Position numbers and translations under genes: made by a program. From Verrucomicrobiota bacterium (GTDB taxonomy: Bacteria > Verrucomicrobiota > Verrucomicrobiia > Opitutales > Opitutaceae): a stretch of DNA of 64,000 nt. Below are positions 45,228 to 54,062 of the stretch, piece by piece. The stretch is taken from the NCBI GenBank assembly GCA_016222805.1, contig JACRQG010000001.1, forward strand, positions 35,417 to 99,416, read 5' to 3'. The notes beneath the pieces are model-generated. The model was not told the DNA's origin and made no database searches. It saw only the letters and a program-made list of their open reading frames with translations. How positions within the stretch are numbered: the first letter of the stretch is position 1; each line of letters begins with the position of its first letter.

Positions 45228-46762
45228 CCCCTCCGACCGACCCCACCCAGCCCCGATCTCTTCTGCAGCGCACGCTCGCCCGCGTGGAATGGGCGGGAAA
45301 CCTGCTGCCGCACCCGGCCTCGCTGTTCCTGATCCTGTGCGCCGCGATGGTCGTGGGCTCGTGGCTCCTGACGCTGTGGGGAGTGAGCGTGGAGCATCCG
45401 ATCACGCACAAGGCGGTGGGCGCGGTCAACCTCTGCTCGGTGGACGGCGCGCGCCGCATCATCCTGGGCCTGCTGCCGAACTTCGTGAACTTCGCCCCGC
45501 TGGGCCCCGTGCTGGTGTGCCTGCTCGGCCTGGCGGCGGCGGAGCAGTCCGGGCTGCTCGGCGCCTGCCTGCGCCTGATCGTGCACGGCACGCCCCGCCG
45601 GCTGCTCACGTGGGTCGTCGTCTGGTGCGGCGCCATGTCGCACACGGCAGGCGACATCGGCTACGTCCTGCTCCTGCCGCTGAGCATGGCGCTGTTTCAC
45701 GCCATCGGGCGCCATCCGCTCGCCGGGCTGGCGGCGGCGTTTTCCGGAGTCTCGGGCGGATTCGCCGCCAACCTCCTGCTCTCGACCAGCGACGTCGTGC
45801 TCGCCGGGTTCACCCAGGAGGCGGCGCGCATTCTCGCGCCGACCTACACGGTCTCGGCGATGGCCAACTACTACTTTCTGGGCGCCTCCGTCTTTCTGAT
45901 TACGGCGCTCGGGGCGATGGTCACCGAGCGCATCGTTGAACCGCGCTTCGGTCCCTACCAGGGGGCGATGACGCCGCAGGCCCTGCAGCCGCTGACCGCG
46001 GAGGAGCGCCGCGCCCTGCGCCGGGCCGGAGGCGTGCTCCTCGGCTTGATCGCCCTGGTCGTGGCGGGCCTCGCCCCGGCGGACGGCTGGCTGCAGGACC
46101 CGGCGAAACCGGGTTTCCTCCACTCGTACTTCGTCCGGGGGCTGGTCTTCTTCATCTTCGTCTTCGGCCTGCTCCCGGCCCTGGTGTACGGCGTATCCAC
46201 GGGCTCGATTCGCCGCGACACGGACGTCTACCAGGGGATGCAGCGGACGATGGAGCTGGCGGCGCCGTACCTCGTGGTCGTCTTCTTCATCGCGCAGTTC
46301 GTCAACCTCTTCGCCTGGTCCAACGTCGGGGTGATCCTGGCCGTGAAGGGGGCCACCTTCCTGAAGGCGCTCCACCTCGGACCGATCCCGCTGATCGTCG
46401 GGCTCGTCCTCCTGACGGCGGCGACCGATCTCTTCCTCGGCTCCGCTTCCGCCAAGTGGGCGATCCTCGCACCCGTGTTCGTGCCGATGTTCATGCTGCT
46501 GGGCTACTCGCCGGAGCTGACGCAGGCGGCCTACCGCGTGGGCGACAGTATCATGAACGTGGTGACGCCGCTGGCGTCGAACTTCCCCCTCGTCCTGATG
46601 TTCGCGCAGCGGTACGAGCCGCGGACGGGCATCGGCACGATGGTGGCGCTGATGCTGCCGTATTCCCTCTGCTTCCTGGTGGGGTGGACGCTGCTGCTGG
46701 TGGTCTGGATGTGGCTGGGCTGGCCGCTCGGCCCGGGAGGACTTTTGTTCGTGCGCCTGTAG
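45224..46762 (+). CDS. abgT: AbgT-family transporter
   Basis: Inner-membrane protein of 512 residues with about eleven helices. The AbgT signatures are visible: ERVEW-like ARVEWAGNLLPHPASLFLIL near the N-terminus, NFAPLGPVLVCLLGLAAAEQ (interhelical hairpin), GGFAANLLLSTSD, and TDLFLGSASAKWAILAPVFVP. Members import p-aminobenzoyl-glutamate in E. coli or act as exporters of related compounds in other bacteria. The neighbours, an FGase and an AbgB-like amidohydrolase, point to import of an N-acyl-glutamate. ATG at 45224 is coupled with the preceding gene. Followed 201 bases later by a TonB-dependent receptor. Confidence 0.92.
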   Translation: MTPPTDPTQPRSLLQRTLARVEWAGNLLPHPASLFLILCAAMVVGSWLLTLWGVSVEHPITHKAVGAVNLCSVDGARRIILGLLPNFVNFAPLGPVLVCLLGLAAAEQSGLLGACLRLIVHGTPRRLLTWVVVWCGAMSHTAGDIGYVLLLPLSMALFHAIGRHPLAGLAAAFSGVSGGFAANLLLSTSDVVLAGFTQEAARILAPTYTVSAMANYYFLGASVFLITALGAMVTERIVEPRFGPYQGAMTPQALQPLTAEERRALRRAGGVLLGLIALVVAGLAPADGWLQDPAKPGFLHSYFVRGLVFFIFVFGLLPALVYGVSTGSIRRDTDVYQGMQRTMELAAPYLVVVFFIAQFVNLFAWSNVGVILAVKGATFLKALHLGPIPLIVGLVLLTAATDLFLGSASAKWAILAPVFVPMFMLLGYSPELTQAAYRVGDSIMNVVTPLASNFPLVLMFAQRYEPRTGIGTMVALMLPYSLCFLVGWTLLLVVWMWLGWPLGPGGLLFVRL

Positions 46763-46963
46763 GAGCCTCGCCAGGTTTTTCCTCCCCGGCGTTCCCTCGG
46801 GCCGGCGCGCGACGCCTCCCGACCGGTGCCACCGGTCACGCCCGCCACGTCGCAGTTGTATTTTTCCGGGCATCTGCCTCACTTCGCCGCTTCCCCCACC
46901 CCACCCGGCCCGCAGCTCCTCCTGGAGCGACGGGATTCCGGCCGATTTCCAACCCCACCCAAG

Positions 46964-49900
46964 ATGAAATCACGCTGCTGCCGTTTCGTTGCGCCTGCCT
47001 TGGCGCTTCCGTTCCTCGCCTGGCTCACGCCGTCCCTTTCCGCCCAATCCGCCCCGGCAGCCACCACTGCCTCCCCGCCGGGAAAGAAGGAGGAAGCGGT
47101 CAAGCTCGAGGCCTTCTCTGTCACCGGCACCAACATCAAGCGGCTCGACTTCGAGCAGGTGCTGCCGGTCACCGTCTTCAGCAAGGATCTCATCGAGGCG
47201 CGCAATGCCCTCACTCCGGTCGAGATGCTGATGGCCCTGCCTCAGCTCACCAGCGTCCCCCTCAACGAATCGACCTCCGGCGGTGCCAACTCCCGCGGCG
47301 ACAACGCCAACGTCAACCTCCGCGGCATCGGCGCCACCTACACGCTCGTGCTCCTCAACGGTCGCCGCGTCGCCCCCCACCCCACCACCTCCCCCGACGC
47401 CGGCCAGATGGCCTCCTACGCCAACGTCAACCAACTGCCGACCCAGGGGCTGGAACGCATCGACATCCTGCGCGACGGGGCATCCTCGATCTATGGTTCC
47501 GACGCCGTCGCGGGCGTGATCAATTACCGCACCCGGCGGGATTTTCGCGGCACCGAGGTGCGCACGCGCATCGGCGTGCCCGAACACGGCGCGGGTGAGA
47601 GCTACCAGGGCACGCTGACCTTCGGACGCGATTTCGCGCGCGGCAAGGGCCGCTGGCTGACGACCCTGGACTACCTGAAGCGGCAGGACCTCCCCTACAG
47701 CGAGCGCGCGCTCACGGCCAACGCCGACCACTCGCGCCTCGCGCCGGCGCCGTTCAACGTGCCCGGCAGCGCGTTCGACGACCGCGCCACCATCGGCGCC
47801 TTTCCCACCTTCCGCATCGGCGCCGGCACCGCCACCAACTACTTTCGTCCGGTCAACGGCGTCCCCACGCTCACCGCCACCGCTCCCACCCGCGCCGCGA
47901 ACCCCGAATACTATTTCCCGATCACGCAGTACCAGAACCTCGGCCAGACGAAGGCCCGGCGCGTCAATTGGTTCAACAATGTCGAGTTCGACGTGAACGA
48001 CCGGATCACCGCGGTCATCGACGTGTCGTTCTACCACTCCACCACCCACCTTCTCCGGCAGCCGATCAACTTCAATGCCCCGACCTCCGAGGCGCCCGCC
48101 CCCCTGGCGATCGACAATCCCTACAATCCGTACGGCTCCCGCTTCCACAGCCCGACCGGCGCGCCCAACGCCGACGGCACCCCGCGGCTCACCGGCACGC
48201 CGCAGACGGTTTCGCTGCTGGCCCTCTCCCTGATCGACAACGGCCAGGAGGACGTGGTCGTCAACTCGGGCATCTACCGCGTGGTGGGCGGCCTGCGCGG
48301 CAAGCTCGGCGGCGACTGGACCTGGGACAGTGCGGCCCTCTACACCCGCGCCTACTCGTCCGACATCTCGCCGCACGGCGTGCGCGAGTCCCTCTTCGGC
48401 GCCGCGCTGCGCCGCACCGACGCCACCGCGTTCAATCCGTTCGGCTACACCTTCCGCGTCGCCGGCAACGCCGTGGTCGCCGATCGTCCGTTCACCAATC
48501 CGCGCAGCGTGTTCGACACCTTCGTGCAGGCCTGGCGCCGCGACGGTTCCACCGCCATCACCAGCGCCGACCTCCGCACCGCCGGCCCGCTCTTCCGCTA
48601 CTGGGGCAACACCGTCACGCTCGCCGCCGGCGGCGAGTTCCGGATCGAGGAGTTCCGCGACCAGCGCGCGCCGTTTGTCGGCATGAACCCGGCGTCCTCC
48701 GGGCTGGATCCCAACAACAACGACTTCGTGCTCGCCTCGCCCAAGCCCGATTCCTCCGGCGACCGCACCGTCTACAGCGCCTACGTCGAGGCCAACGTGC
48801 CGGTGGTCGGACGCGAGAAGCAGGTCCCGCTCGTCGACACCCTCGAGCTCACCGCCTCGGCGCGTTACGAGAACTACAGCGACTTCGGCACGACCACGCG
48901 GCCGAAATACGGCGTCAACTGGCGCCCGTGGCGCGGCCTGATGGTGCGCGGCTCGCTGAACAAGGGCTTCGCCGCCCCGAACCTCCCCACCCTCTACGCC
49001 CCCAACCAGTACACGATCGACAGCCTGCCTGGCCGGGTCGATCCGTACCTGTCGCAGACACTCGGCACCGCCGCGTATGTGATGCGCAACTACTCCTCCG
49101 GCAACACCCGCCTCAAGCCCATCACCTCCGACGGGCGCAGCGCGGGCCTCGTGCTCGAGGTGCCGAAGATCAAGGGACTCTCCGTCACCGCCGACTATTG
49201 GAAGATTGAGCAGTCCGACGTCGTGGGCTCCCGCCTCGACACGCAGATCCTCGACAGCGACAACGCCCTCCTGCGCGCCTACACCGCCTCGCAGCTCGCC
49301 GCGGGCCGCACCATCTCCCAGATCGATCTCGGCTCCGGCACTGCCAGCTACAAGGGCGATCCGGCCATCGTGCGCAACGCGCCGACCGCCCAGGACATCG
49401 CCGCCTTTGCCGCCTACAACGCCAGCCGCCCCGCCGCCCAGCAGGCCGCCGTGGTCGGCACGATCTTCTCCCGCAGCGCCCCGTACGAGAACATCGCCAA
49501 GGGCCACGCCAGCGGCATGGACTTCAGCCTGGCGTACCAACTGCCCGATCTGCGGGCCGGCCGCTTCGCCCTCAACACCGAGTGGAGCTACCTGATCAAG
49601 ACCTACCAGCTCCGCGCCGGCGCCGGTGGCGCCCTCGTCAAGAACGAGCGCATGGAGGTGGACGGCACCGCCCGGTGGCGCGGCACCGGCGCGTTGACCT
49701 GGCGCAAGGCCCGCTGGAACGCCAGCCTCAGCGCCTACTACATCGGTTCCTTCGCCGACTCCGCGGCGACCACCACCGCCACCGTCTATTCGAACCTCGG
49801 GGAACCGCGCTACCTCTCGAAGCAGCTCGATGGCGGCAACCTCCTCTACCGGTACCGGGTCCGCGACGTCATCAGCTACAACTTCGCGATCGGCTACCGC

Positions 49901-50074
49901 TTCCCGCGCGAGGAGAACCAGTGGCTGCGCAACACCTCCGTGCGTCTCGGCATTATCAACGTGACCGACCAGGAGCCGCCCCTCACCTCCGACACCGCCG
50001 GCTACTCGACCTCCGTGCACTCGAGCCTCTTCCCGGGTCGCACCTGGACCCTCGAACTGGTCCGGCAGTTCTGA
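46964..50074 (+). CDS. TonB-dependent receptor in the abg-like cluster
   Basis: Outer-membrane importer of 1036 residues. A signal peptide (about residues 1-28 with LSAQS-A) precedes a TonB-box-like region (AVKLEAFSVTG), the plug domain (about 45-165, with NLRGIGATYTLVLLNGRRVA and DILRDGASSIYGSDAVAGVI), and the beta-barrel ending TWTLELVRQF with terminal Phe. Length and the plug sequence match the large receptors of this phylum. It lies between abgT and the abgB-like gene on the same strand, so it probably moves their substrate over the outer membrane. The ATG at 46964 is the only good start; the frame upstream has no signal peptide. Confidence 0.9.
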   Translation: MKSRCCRFVAPALALPFLAWLTPSLSAQSAPAATTASPPGKKEEAVKLEAFSVTGTNIKRLDFEQVLPVTVFSKDLIEARNALTPVEMLMALPQLTSVPLNESTSGGANSRGDNANVNLRGIGATYTLVLLNGRRVAPHPTTSPDAGQMASYANVNQLPTQGLERIDILRDGASSIYGSDAVAGVINYRTRRDFRGTEVRTRIGVPEHGAGESYQGTLTFGRDFARGKGRWLTTLDYLKRQDLPYSERALTANADHSRLAPAPFNVPGSAFDDRATIGAFPTFRIGAGTATNYFRPVNGVPTLTATAPTRAANPEYYFPITQYQNLGQTKARRVNWFNNVEFDVNDRITAVIDVSFYHSTTHLLRQPINFNAPTSEAPAPLAIDNPYNPYGSRFHSPTGAPNADGTPRLTGTPQTVSLLALSLIDNGQEDVVVNSGIYRVVGGLRGKLGGDWTWDSAALYTRAYSSDISPHGVRESLFGAALRRTDATAFNPFGYTFRVAGNAVVADRPFTNPRSVFDTFVQAWRRDGSTAITSADLRTAGPLFRYWGNTVTLAAGGEFRIEEFRDQRAPFVGMNPASSGLDPNNNDFVLASPKPDSSGDRTVYSAYVEANVPVVGREKQVPLVDTLELTASARYENYSDFGTTTRPKYGVNWRPWRGLMVRGSLNKGFAAPNLPTLYAPNQYTIDSLPGRVDPYLSQTLGTAAYVMRNYSSGNTRLKPITSDGRSAGLVLEVPKIKGLSVTADYWKIEQSDVVGSRLDTQILDSDNALLRAYTASQLAAGRTISQIDLGSGTASYKGDPAIVRNAPTAQDIAAFAAYNASRPAAQQAAVVGTIFSRSAPYENIAKGHASGMDFSLAYQLPDLRAGRFALNTEWSYLIKTYQLRAGAGGALVKNERMEVDGTARWRGTGALTWRKARWNASLSAYYIGSFADSAATTTATVYSNLGEPRYLSKQLDGGNLLYRYRVRDVISYNFAIGYRFPREENQWLRNTSVRLGIINVTDQEPPLTSDTAGYSTSVHSSLFPGRTWTLELVRQF

Positions 50075-50119
50075 CCTTGGAGTCCCCGACGCGTCATCTC
50101 GTCCCTTCGTTTCCGCCGC

Positions 50120-51544
50120 ATGAACCGCCTGCTTTGCCTCTTCGCCCTCGCGGCCCCGCTCGCCGCCCAGGCCACCAAGTCCGACGTCCTCGCCCGCATC
50201 GACGCCACCAAGGCGGCGCACGACGACATCGCGCTCAAGATCTGGGACTACGCCGAGGTGGGCTTCCGGGAGACGCGCAGTTCCGGCCTTCTTCAGGAGA
50301 CCCTGCAACGCGCCGGCTTCCGGATTGAGGCGGGCGTCGCCGGCATTCCCACGGCGTTCGTCGCCACCGCGGGCTCGGGCCGGCCCGTCATCGCCATCCT
50401 GGGAGAATTCGACGCCCTGCCCGGAGTCTCCCAGGAGGCGGTGCCGGAGAAGAAGGAGCGCCGCGGCTCCGCGGCGGGGCACGCCTGCGGCCACCACCTG
50501 TTCGGAGCCGGCTCCGCCCAGGCCGCGGTCGCGGTTCGGGAGTGGCTCCAGTCCGCCGGGCGCGCGGGCACCCTGCGTTACTACGGCACCCCGGCGGAGG
50601 AAGGCGGTTCCGGCAAGGTCTATATGGTGCGCGCCGGTCTGTTCCAGGATGTCGACGTCGTGCTGCACTGGCATGCCAGTGACCGCAACCAGGTGCAGAT
50701 GGCGTCCTCACTCGCCAATCGCTCGGGAAAGTTCCGCTTCCGCGGTGTCGCCGCCCACGCCTCCGGTGCGCCCGAGCGCGGACGCTCCGCCCTCGACGGG
50801 GTCGAGGCGATGAACCACATGGCGAACCTGCTGCGCGAGCACGTACCCGACACGACGCGGATTCACTACGTCATCACCCGCGGCGGCGAGGCGCCGAACG
50901 TCGTGCCGGCGTTTGCGGAGGTCTATTACTACGTGCGCAGCCCGCACCGCCAGATCCTGGGCGACGTCTGGGCCCGAATCGAAGACGCCGCCCGCGGTGC
51001 GGCGCTGGGCACCGGCACCAAGGTCGAGTGGGAAGTCACCGGCGGAGTGTATGAACTCCTCCCCAACGAGGCGCTCGGTCGCGTGATGCACACCAACCTG
51101 AACGCCATCGGCGGAGTCACCTACACGCCCGAGGAACGCGCCTTCGCCGCCAAGATCGGGCAATCGGTCTATGGCCAGGCACCGGCCCCCGAGATGGCGG
51201 CGGTGGTCACCCCGTTCAACCCGAACCCTCCCCGCGAGGGCGGCGGATCCACCGATGTCGGCGACGTGAGCTGGGTCGTGCCCACGGTGGGCGTCCGCAC
51301 GGCCACCTGGGCTCCCGGCACGCCCGCCCACAGCTGGCAGGCGGTTGCCTGCGGCGGCACGAGCCTCGGTCTCAAGGGCATGAACGTCGCCGCCAAGACC
51401 CTCGCCGCCACCATGGTCGACCTGTTTTCGGATCCCGCCGTGATCGCCCGCGCCCGCGAGGAGTTCGAGCGCCGCCGCGGCGCCGGCTTCAAGTACGAAC
51501 CGCTGATCGGCAACCGCCCGCCGGCGCTCGACTATCGCGACTGA
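50120..51544 (+). CDS. abgB: AbgB-like M20 family amidohydrolase, exported
   Basis: Metal-dependent amidohydrolase of 474 residues, close to AbgB (p-aminobenzoyl-glutamate hydrolase subunit B). Motifs: AGHACGHHLFGA at 120-130 (metal ligands), TPAEEGGSGK at 157-166, FRGVAAHASGAPERGRSALD (dimerisation lid) and GGGSTDVGDVSWVVP, then PGTPAHSWQAVACG. Unlike cytoplasmic E. coli AbgB, it starts with a likely signal peptide (MNRLLCLFALAAPLAAQATK), so hydrolysis may occur in the periplasm. No AbgA partner is visible. It lies 45 bases after the TonB receptor gene, consistent with one operon. Confidence 0.88.
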   Translation: MNRLLCLFALAAPLAAQATKSDVLARIDATKAAHDDIALKIWDYAEVGFRETRSSGLLQETLQRAGFRIEAGVAGIPTAFVATAGSGRPVIAILGEFDALPGVSQEAVPEKKERRGSAAGHACGHHLFGAGSAQAAVAVREWLQSAGRAGTLRYYGTPAEEGGSGKVYMVRAGLFQDVDVVLHWHASDRNQVQMASSLANRSGKFRFRGVAAHASGAPERGRSALDGVEAMNHMANLLREHVPDTTRIHYVITRGGEAPNVVPAFAEVYYYVRSPHRQILGDVWARIEDAARGAALGTGTKVEWEVTGGVYELLPNEALGRVMHTNLNAIGGVTYTPEERAFAAKIGQSVYGQAPAPEMAAVVTPFNPNPPREGGGSTDVGDVSWVVPTVGVRTATWAPGTPAHSWQAVACGGTSLGLKGMNVAAKTLAATMVDLFSDPAVIARAREEFERRRGAGFKYEPLIGNRPPALDYRD

Positions 51545-51572
51545 CCCCGCCGCGCGTCGCGGTTTTGCCGCG

Positions 51573-52058
51573 TCACGCCCGCAGGGCGGCTTCGATTCGG
51601 GCGATGTCGATCTTGCCCATCTCCATCATCGCCTCGAAGGCGCGCTTGGCCGCGGGTCCGCCGGCCGCCAGCGCCTGGGTGAGGACGCGCGGAGTAATCT
51701 GCCAGCAGAGACCCCAGCGGTCGCGACACCAGCCGCAGGCGCTCTCGCTGCCGCCGTTGCCCACGATCGCGTTCCAGTACCGGTCGGTCTCCTCCTGGGT
51801 ATCCGTGGCAATCTGGAACGAAAACGCCTCGCTGTGCTTGAAGGCCGGCCCGCCATTGAGACCCAGGCACGCCACGCCGCACACGGTGAACTCGACCGTC
51901 AACACGTCGCCGGCTTTGCCCGAGGGGTAATCACTGGGCGCGTGGTGGACGGCCGTCACCCGGCTGTCCGGAAAGGTCGCGGCGTAGAAGCGCGCTGCCG
52001 CGAGGGCATCCTTGTCGTACCAAAGGCAAATCGTGTTCTTGGGGGTGGGTGGGTTCAT
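51573..52058 (-). CDS. VOC-family (PhnB-like) protein
   Basis: A 161-residue protein of the vicinal oxygen chelate fold, PhnB / 3-demethylubiquinone-methyltransferase-like subgroup. The pattern CLWYDKDALAAARFYAATFP, FTVCGVACLGLNGGPAFKHS, FQIATDTQEETDRYWNAIV and WGLCWQITPRVL is typical. These are widespread proteins of unclear function, sometimes linked to resistance or to glyoxalase-type reactions. The ATG at 52058 begins the usual N-terminus. The gene converges with the abgB-like gene (28-base gap) and is divergent from the sulfatase. Confidence 0.9.
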   Translation of the reverse strand: MNPPTPKNTICLWYDKDALAAARFYAATFPDSRVTAVHHAPSDYPSGKAGDVLTVEFTVCGVACLGLNGGPAFKHSEAFSFQIATDTQEETDRYWNAIVGNGGSESACGWCRDRWGLCWQITPRVLTQALAAGGPAAKRAFEAMMEMGKIDIARIEAALRA

Positions 52059-52220
52059 CCGCGCTGTTCTGACGGCGGGACCGGGAAACTGAAGTCTGTT
52101 CTTCGTTTCCGGGCCCGGCCCAATCGGCGCGAGCACTCCCGCGCGCGACGCCGAGGGATCCCCGGCACCGGCCGGCGCCACCGACCTTGCGACCGGAACG
52201 TGAATCGGGAACATGCACCC

Positions 52221-53864
52221 ATGCCTTTCCGGATCTCCGCCGCCACCGTTTCCGTACTCTTGGCTGCAGCCGTGGGATTCCCCGCCTTCGCGGGCGAAGC
52301 CGTCTCGGTGCGGCCCAATATCGTCTTCATCTACGCCGACGACCTGGGTTTCGGTGACCTCGCCGGGCACGGCCATCCCCGCGTGCGGACACCCCATCTG
52401 GATCGGCTCGCACGCGAAGGGGCGGACTTCTGGAGCTTCACCGTGGTCAATCCGGTGTGCTCGCCCAGCCGGACGGGCATCGTCACCGGGCAGTTTCCCT
52501 CGCGCTGGGGTGTGCACCAGCACTTTGCCACACACGAACTCAACGCCGAGCGCCACATGCCCGACTGGCTCGATCCCCGCGCGCCCCTGCTTCCGCGCGT
52601 GCTCCGGGAGGCCGGCTACCGGACCGCGCATTACGGCAAGTGGCACCTCTCCGGCGGAGGACTGAAGGACGCACCGTTGCCCGCGGCCTACGGCTACGAC
52701 GACGCCGCCGTCTGGACCGGTCCCGGGCGAAACGTCTTTGAGGGCACGCGGTACGCGGCCGAGCGGGGCGAGGGTGCCGCGCAGGATCGGCACGCCGCAT
52801 CGCTGATGAGCGTGGCCGCGACCGACCACGCCGTGGACTTCATCAGCGCCACCGCGGGACGACCCTTCTACGTCAACCTCTGGCTGCACGAAACCCACCA
52901 CCTCGTCTCGGCCACCGAGGAGGACAAGCAGCCCTACCCGGACGTTGCCGAACCCCACCGCACCTACTTCGCCGCCGTCACGCGCGCGGACCGCCAGGTG
53001 GGACGCATCCTGGCGGTGCTCGACGAACTCGGCCTGGCGCGCCACACGATCGTGATCTTCTCCAGCGACAACGGCCCCGAGAACAGCCACCAGGCGCCGA
53101 ACCAGAAATTCTACTACAGCCAGGGCAGCACCGGCGGCCTCCGCGGACGCAAGCGGAGCCTGCTGATGGGCGGCGTCAACGTGCCGTTCCTCGTGCGCTG
53201 GCCGGGCCAGGTGCCCGCCGGGCATGTGGACAAGACGACAGCACTCGCAGGCGTGGACGTCTTTCCGACGCTGCTGGCGGCAGCCGGGGTGCCGCCGCCG
53301 GCCGGCTACGTCGGCGACGGGGAGAACATGCTCGCCGCCCTCCGCGGTCAGCCTCAGGCGCGCACCAAGCCCGTCTTCTGGTGGTGGCAGGGCCACCACG
53401 GGGGCGACGACTGGCCCGCCTTGGCGATGCGTGAGGGCCCCTGGGTGCTGACCCTCGACGAGACCAGGTCGCGGGTCGAATTGCACGACGTTGTCGCCGA
53501 CCGGTTCCAGTCGAACAACCTCGCCGCCTCACAACCGGAGCGGGTGGCGCGGATGCAGGCGGCCATCGCGGCCTGGTTCGACACGCTGCCAAAACAGCCG
53601 GATCCCGCATTGCAGACGAAGGAAGCAGCGAAGCCCGCCCGAAAGCAGCCGGCAAAGAAGGAAGCCGCCCCCGCGGCCACCTCCGAGACGCGCGCCCGCG
53701 CCTTCCAGAACTGGGACAAGAACCAGGACGGCGTTCTCACCCTCGAGGAGTACCGCGCCGGTCTTGCCAACAAGCAGAATGCCGAAAACCGGTTTCGCAG
53801 CTTCGATCGGAACGGCGATGGCCGTCTCACCCGCGAAGAGTTCGTGGGTCCGGTCGCCAAGTGA
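52221..53864 (+). CDS. Exported sulfatase with C-terminal EF-hand pair
   Basis: Formylglycine-dependent sulfatase of 547 residues. A signal peptide (about 1-24, ending PAFAG) precedes the catalytic domain: metal aspartates 40-41 in YADDLGFGD, the CSPSRTGIVTG signature with Cys80 to be converted to formylglycine, and FSSDNGPENS. An Ala/Lys-rich hinge (about 460-490) is followed by two EF-hand loops: NWDKNQDGVLTLEEY and SFDRNGDGRLTREEF. Substrates of this family are sulfated polysaccharides or glycosaminoglycans. The start ATG 52221 opens the signal peptide. No anaerobic maturase or FGE gene is in the window. Confidence 0.92.
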   Translation: MPFRISAATVSVLLAAAVGFPAFAGEAVSVRPNIVFIYADDLGFGDLAGHGHPRVRTPHLDRLAREGADFWSFTVVNPVCSPSRTGIVTGQFPSRWGVHQHFATHELNAERHMPDWLDPRAPLLPRVLREAGYRTAHYGKWHLSGGGLKDAPLPAAYGYDDAAVWTGPGRNVFEGTRYAAERGEGAAQDRHAASLMSVAATDHAVDFISATAGRPFYVNLWLHETHHLVSATEEDKQPYPDVAEPHRTYFAAVTRADRQVGRILAVLDELGLARHTIVIFSSDNGPENSHQAPNQKFYYSQGSTGGLRGRKRSLLMGGVNVPFLVRWPGQVPAGHVDKTTALAGVDVFPTLLAAAGVPPPAGYVGDGENMLAALRGQPQARTKPVFWWWQGHHGGDDWPALAMREGPWVLTLDETRSRVELHDVVADRFQSNNLAASQPERVARMQAAIAAWFDTLPKQPDPALQTKEAAKPARKQPAKKEAAPAATSETRARAFQNWDKNQDGVLTLEEYRAGLANKQNAENRFRSFDRNGDGRLTREEFVGPVAK

Positions 53865-53905
53865 CCATCGGGTCGCGCCGCCACACATGTCCTTGGGCAC
53901 TGACT

Positions 53906-53985
53906 TGTAGCCGGGCGCGCTGAGCCCGGCCCGACAGTCCCGGCCTCCCCTGCGCCCGCTGCCGGGGTCTCCGCCCCCGGTTACA
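53906..53985. repeat. Intergenic palindromic repeat, copy 2
   Basis: Starts TGTAGCCGGGCGCGCTGAGC and ends in CCGCCCCCGGTTACA; the arms pair over about 22 bases with a 36-base centre. It lies between two converging genes. The arms share the TGTAxCCGGGxGCGxxGAxCCC pattern with copy 1. Confidence 0.55.
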
Positions 53986-54062
53986 GGGACAACGCCCACA
54001 CAATTCAAACGGCACGAAGATCAAACCGGGATCATGCCCCGGCGCCTCCGCGGTTCGCGCTC

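Noticed and set aside
46970..50674. Very long open frame on the minus strand (1234 codons) opposite the TonB-dependent receptor
   Set aside because: Its translation is low-complexity (Gly, Ala, Val, Arg, Glu) with no domain, while the plus strand has a signal peptide, plug and barrel. GC-rich third positions create such shadows.
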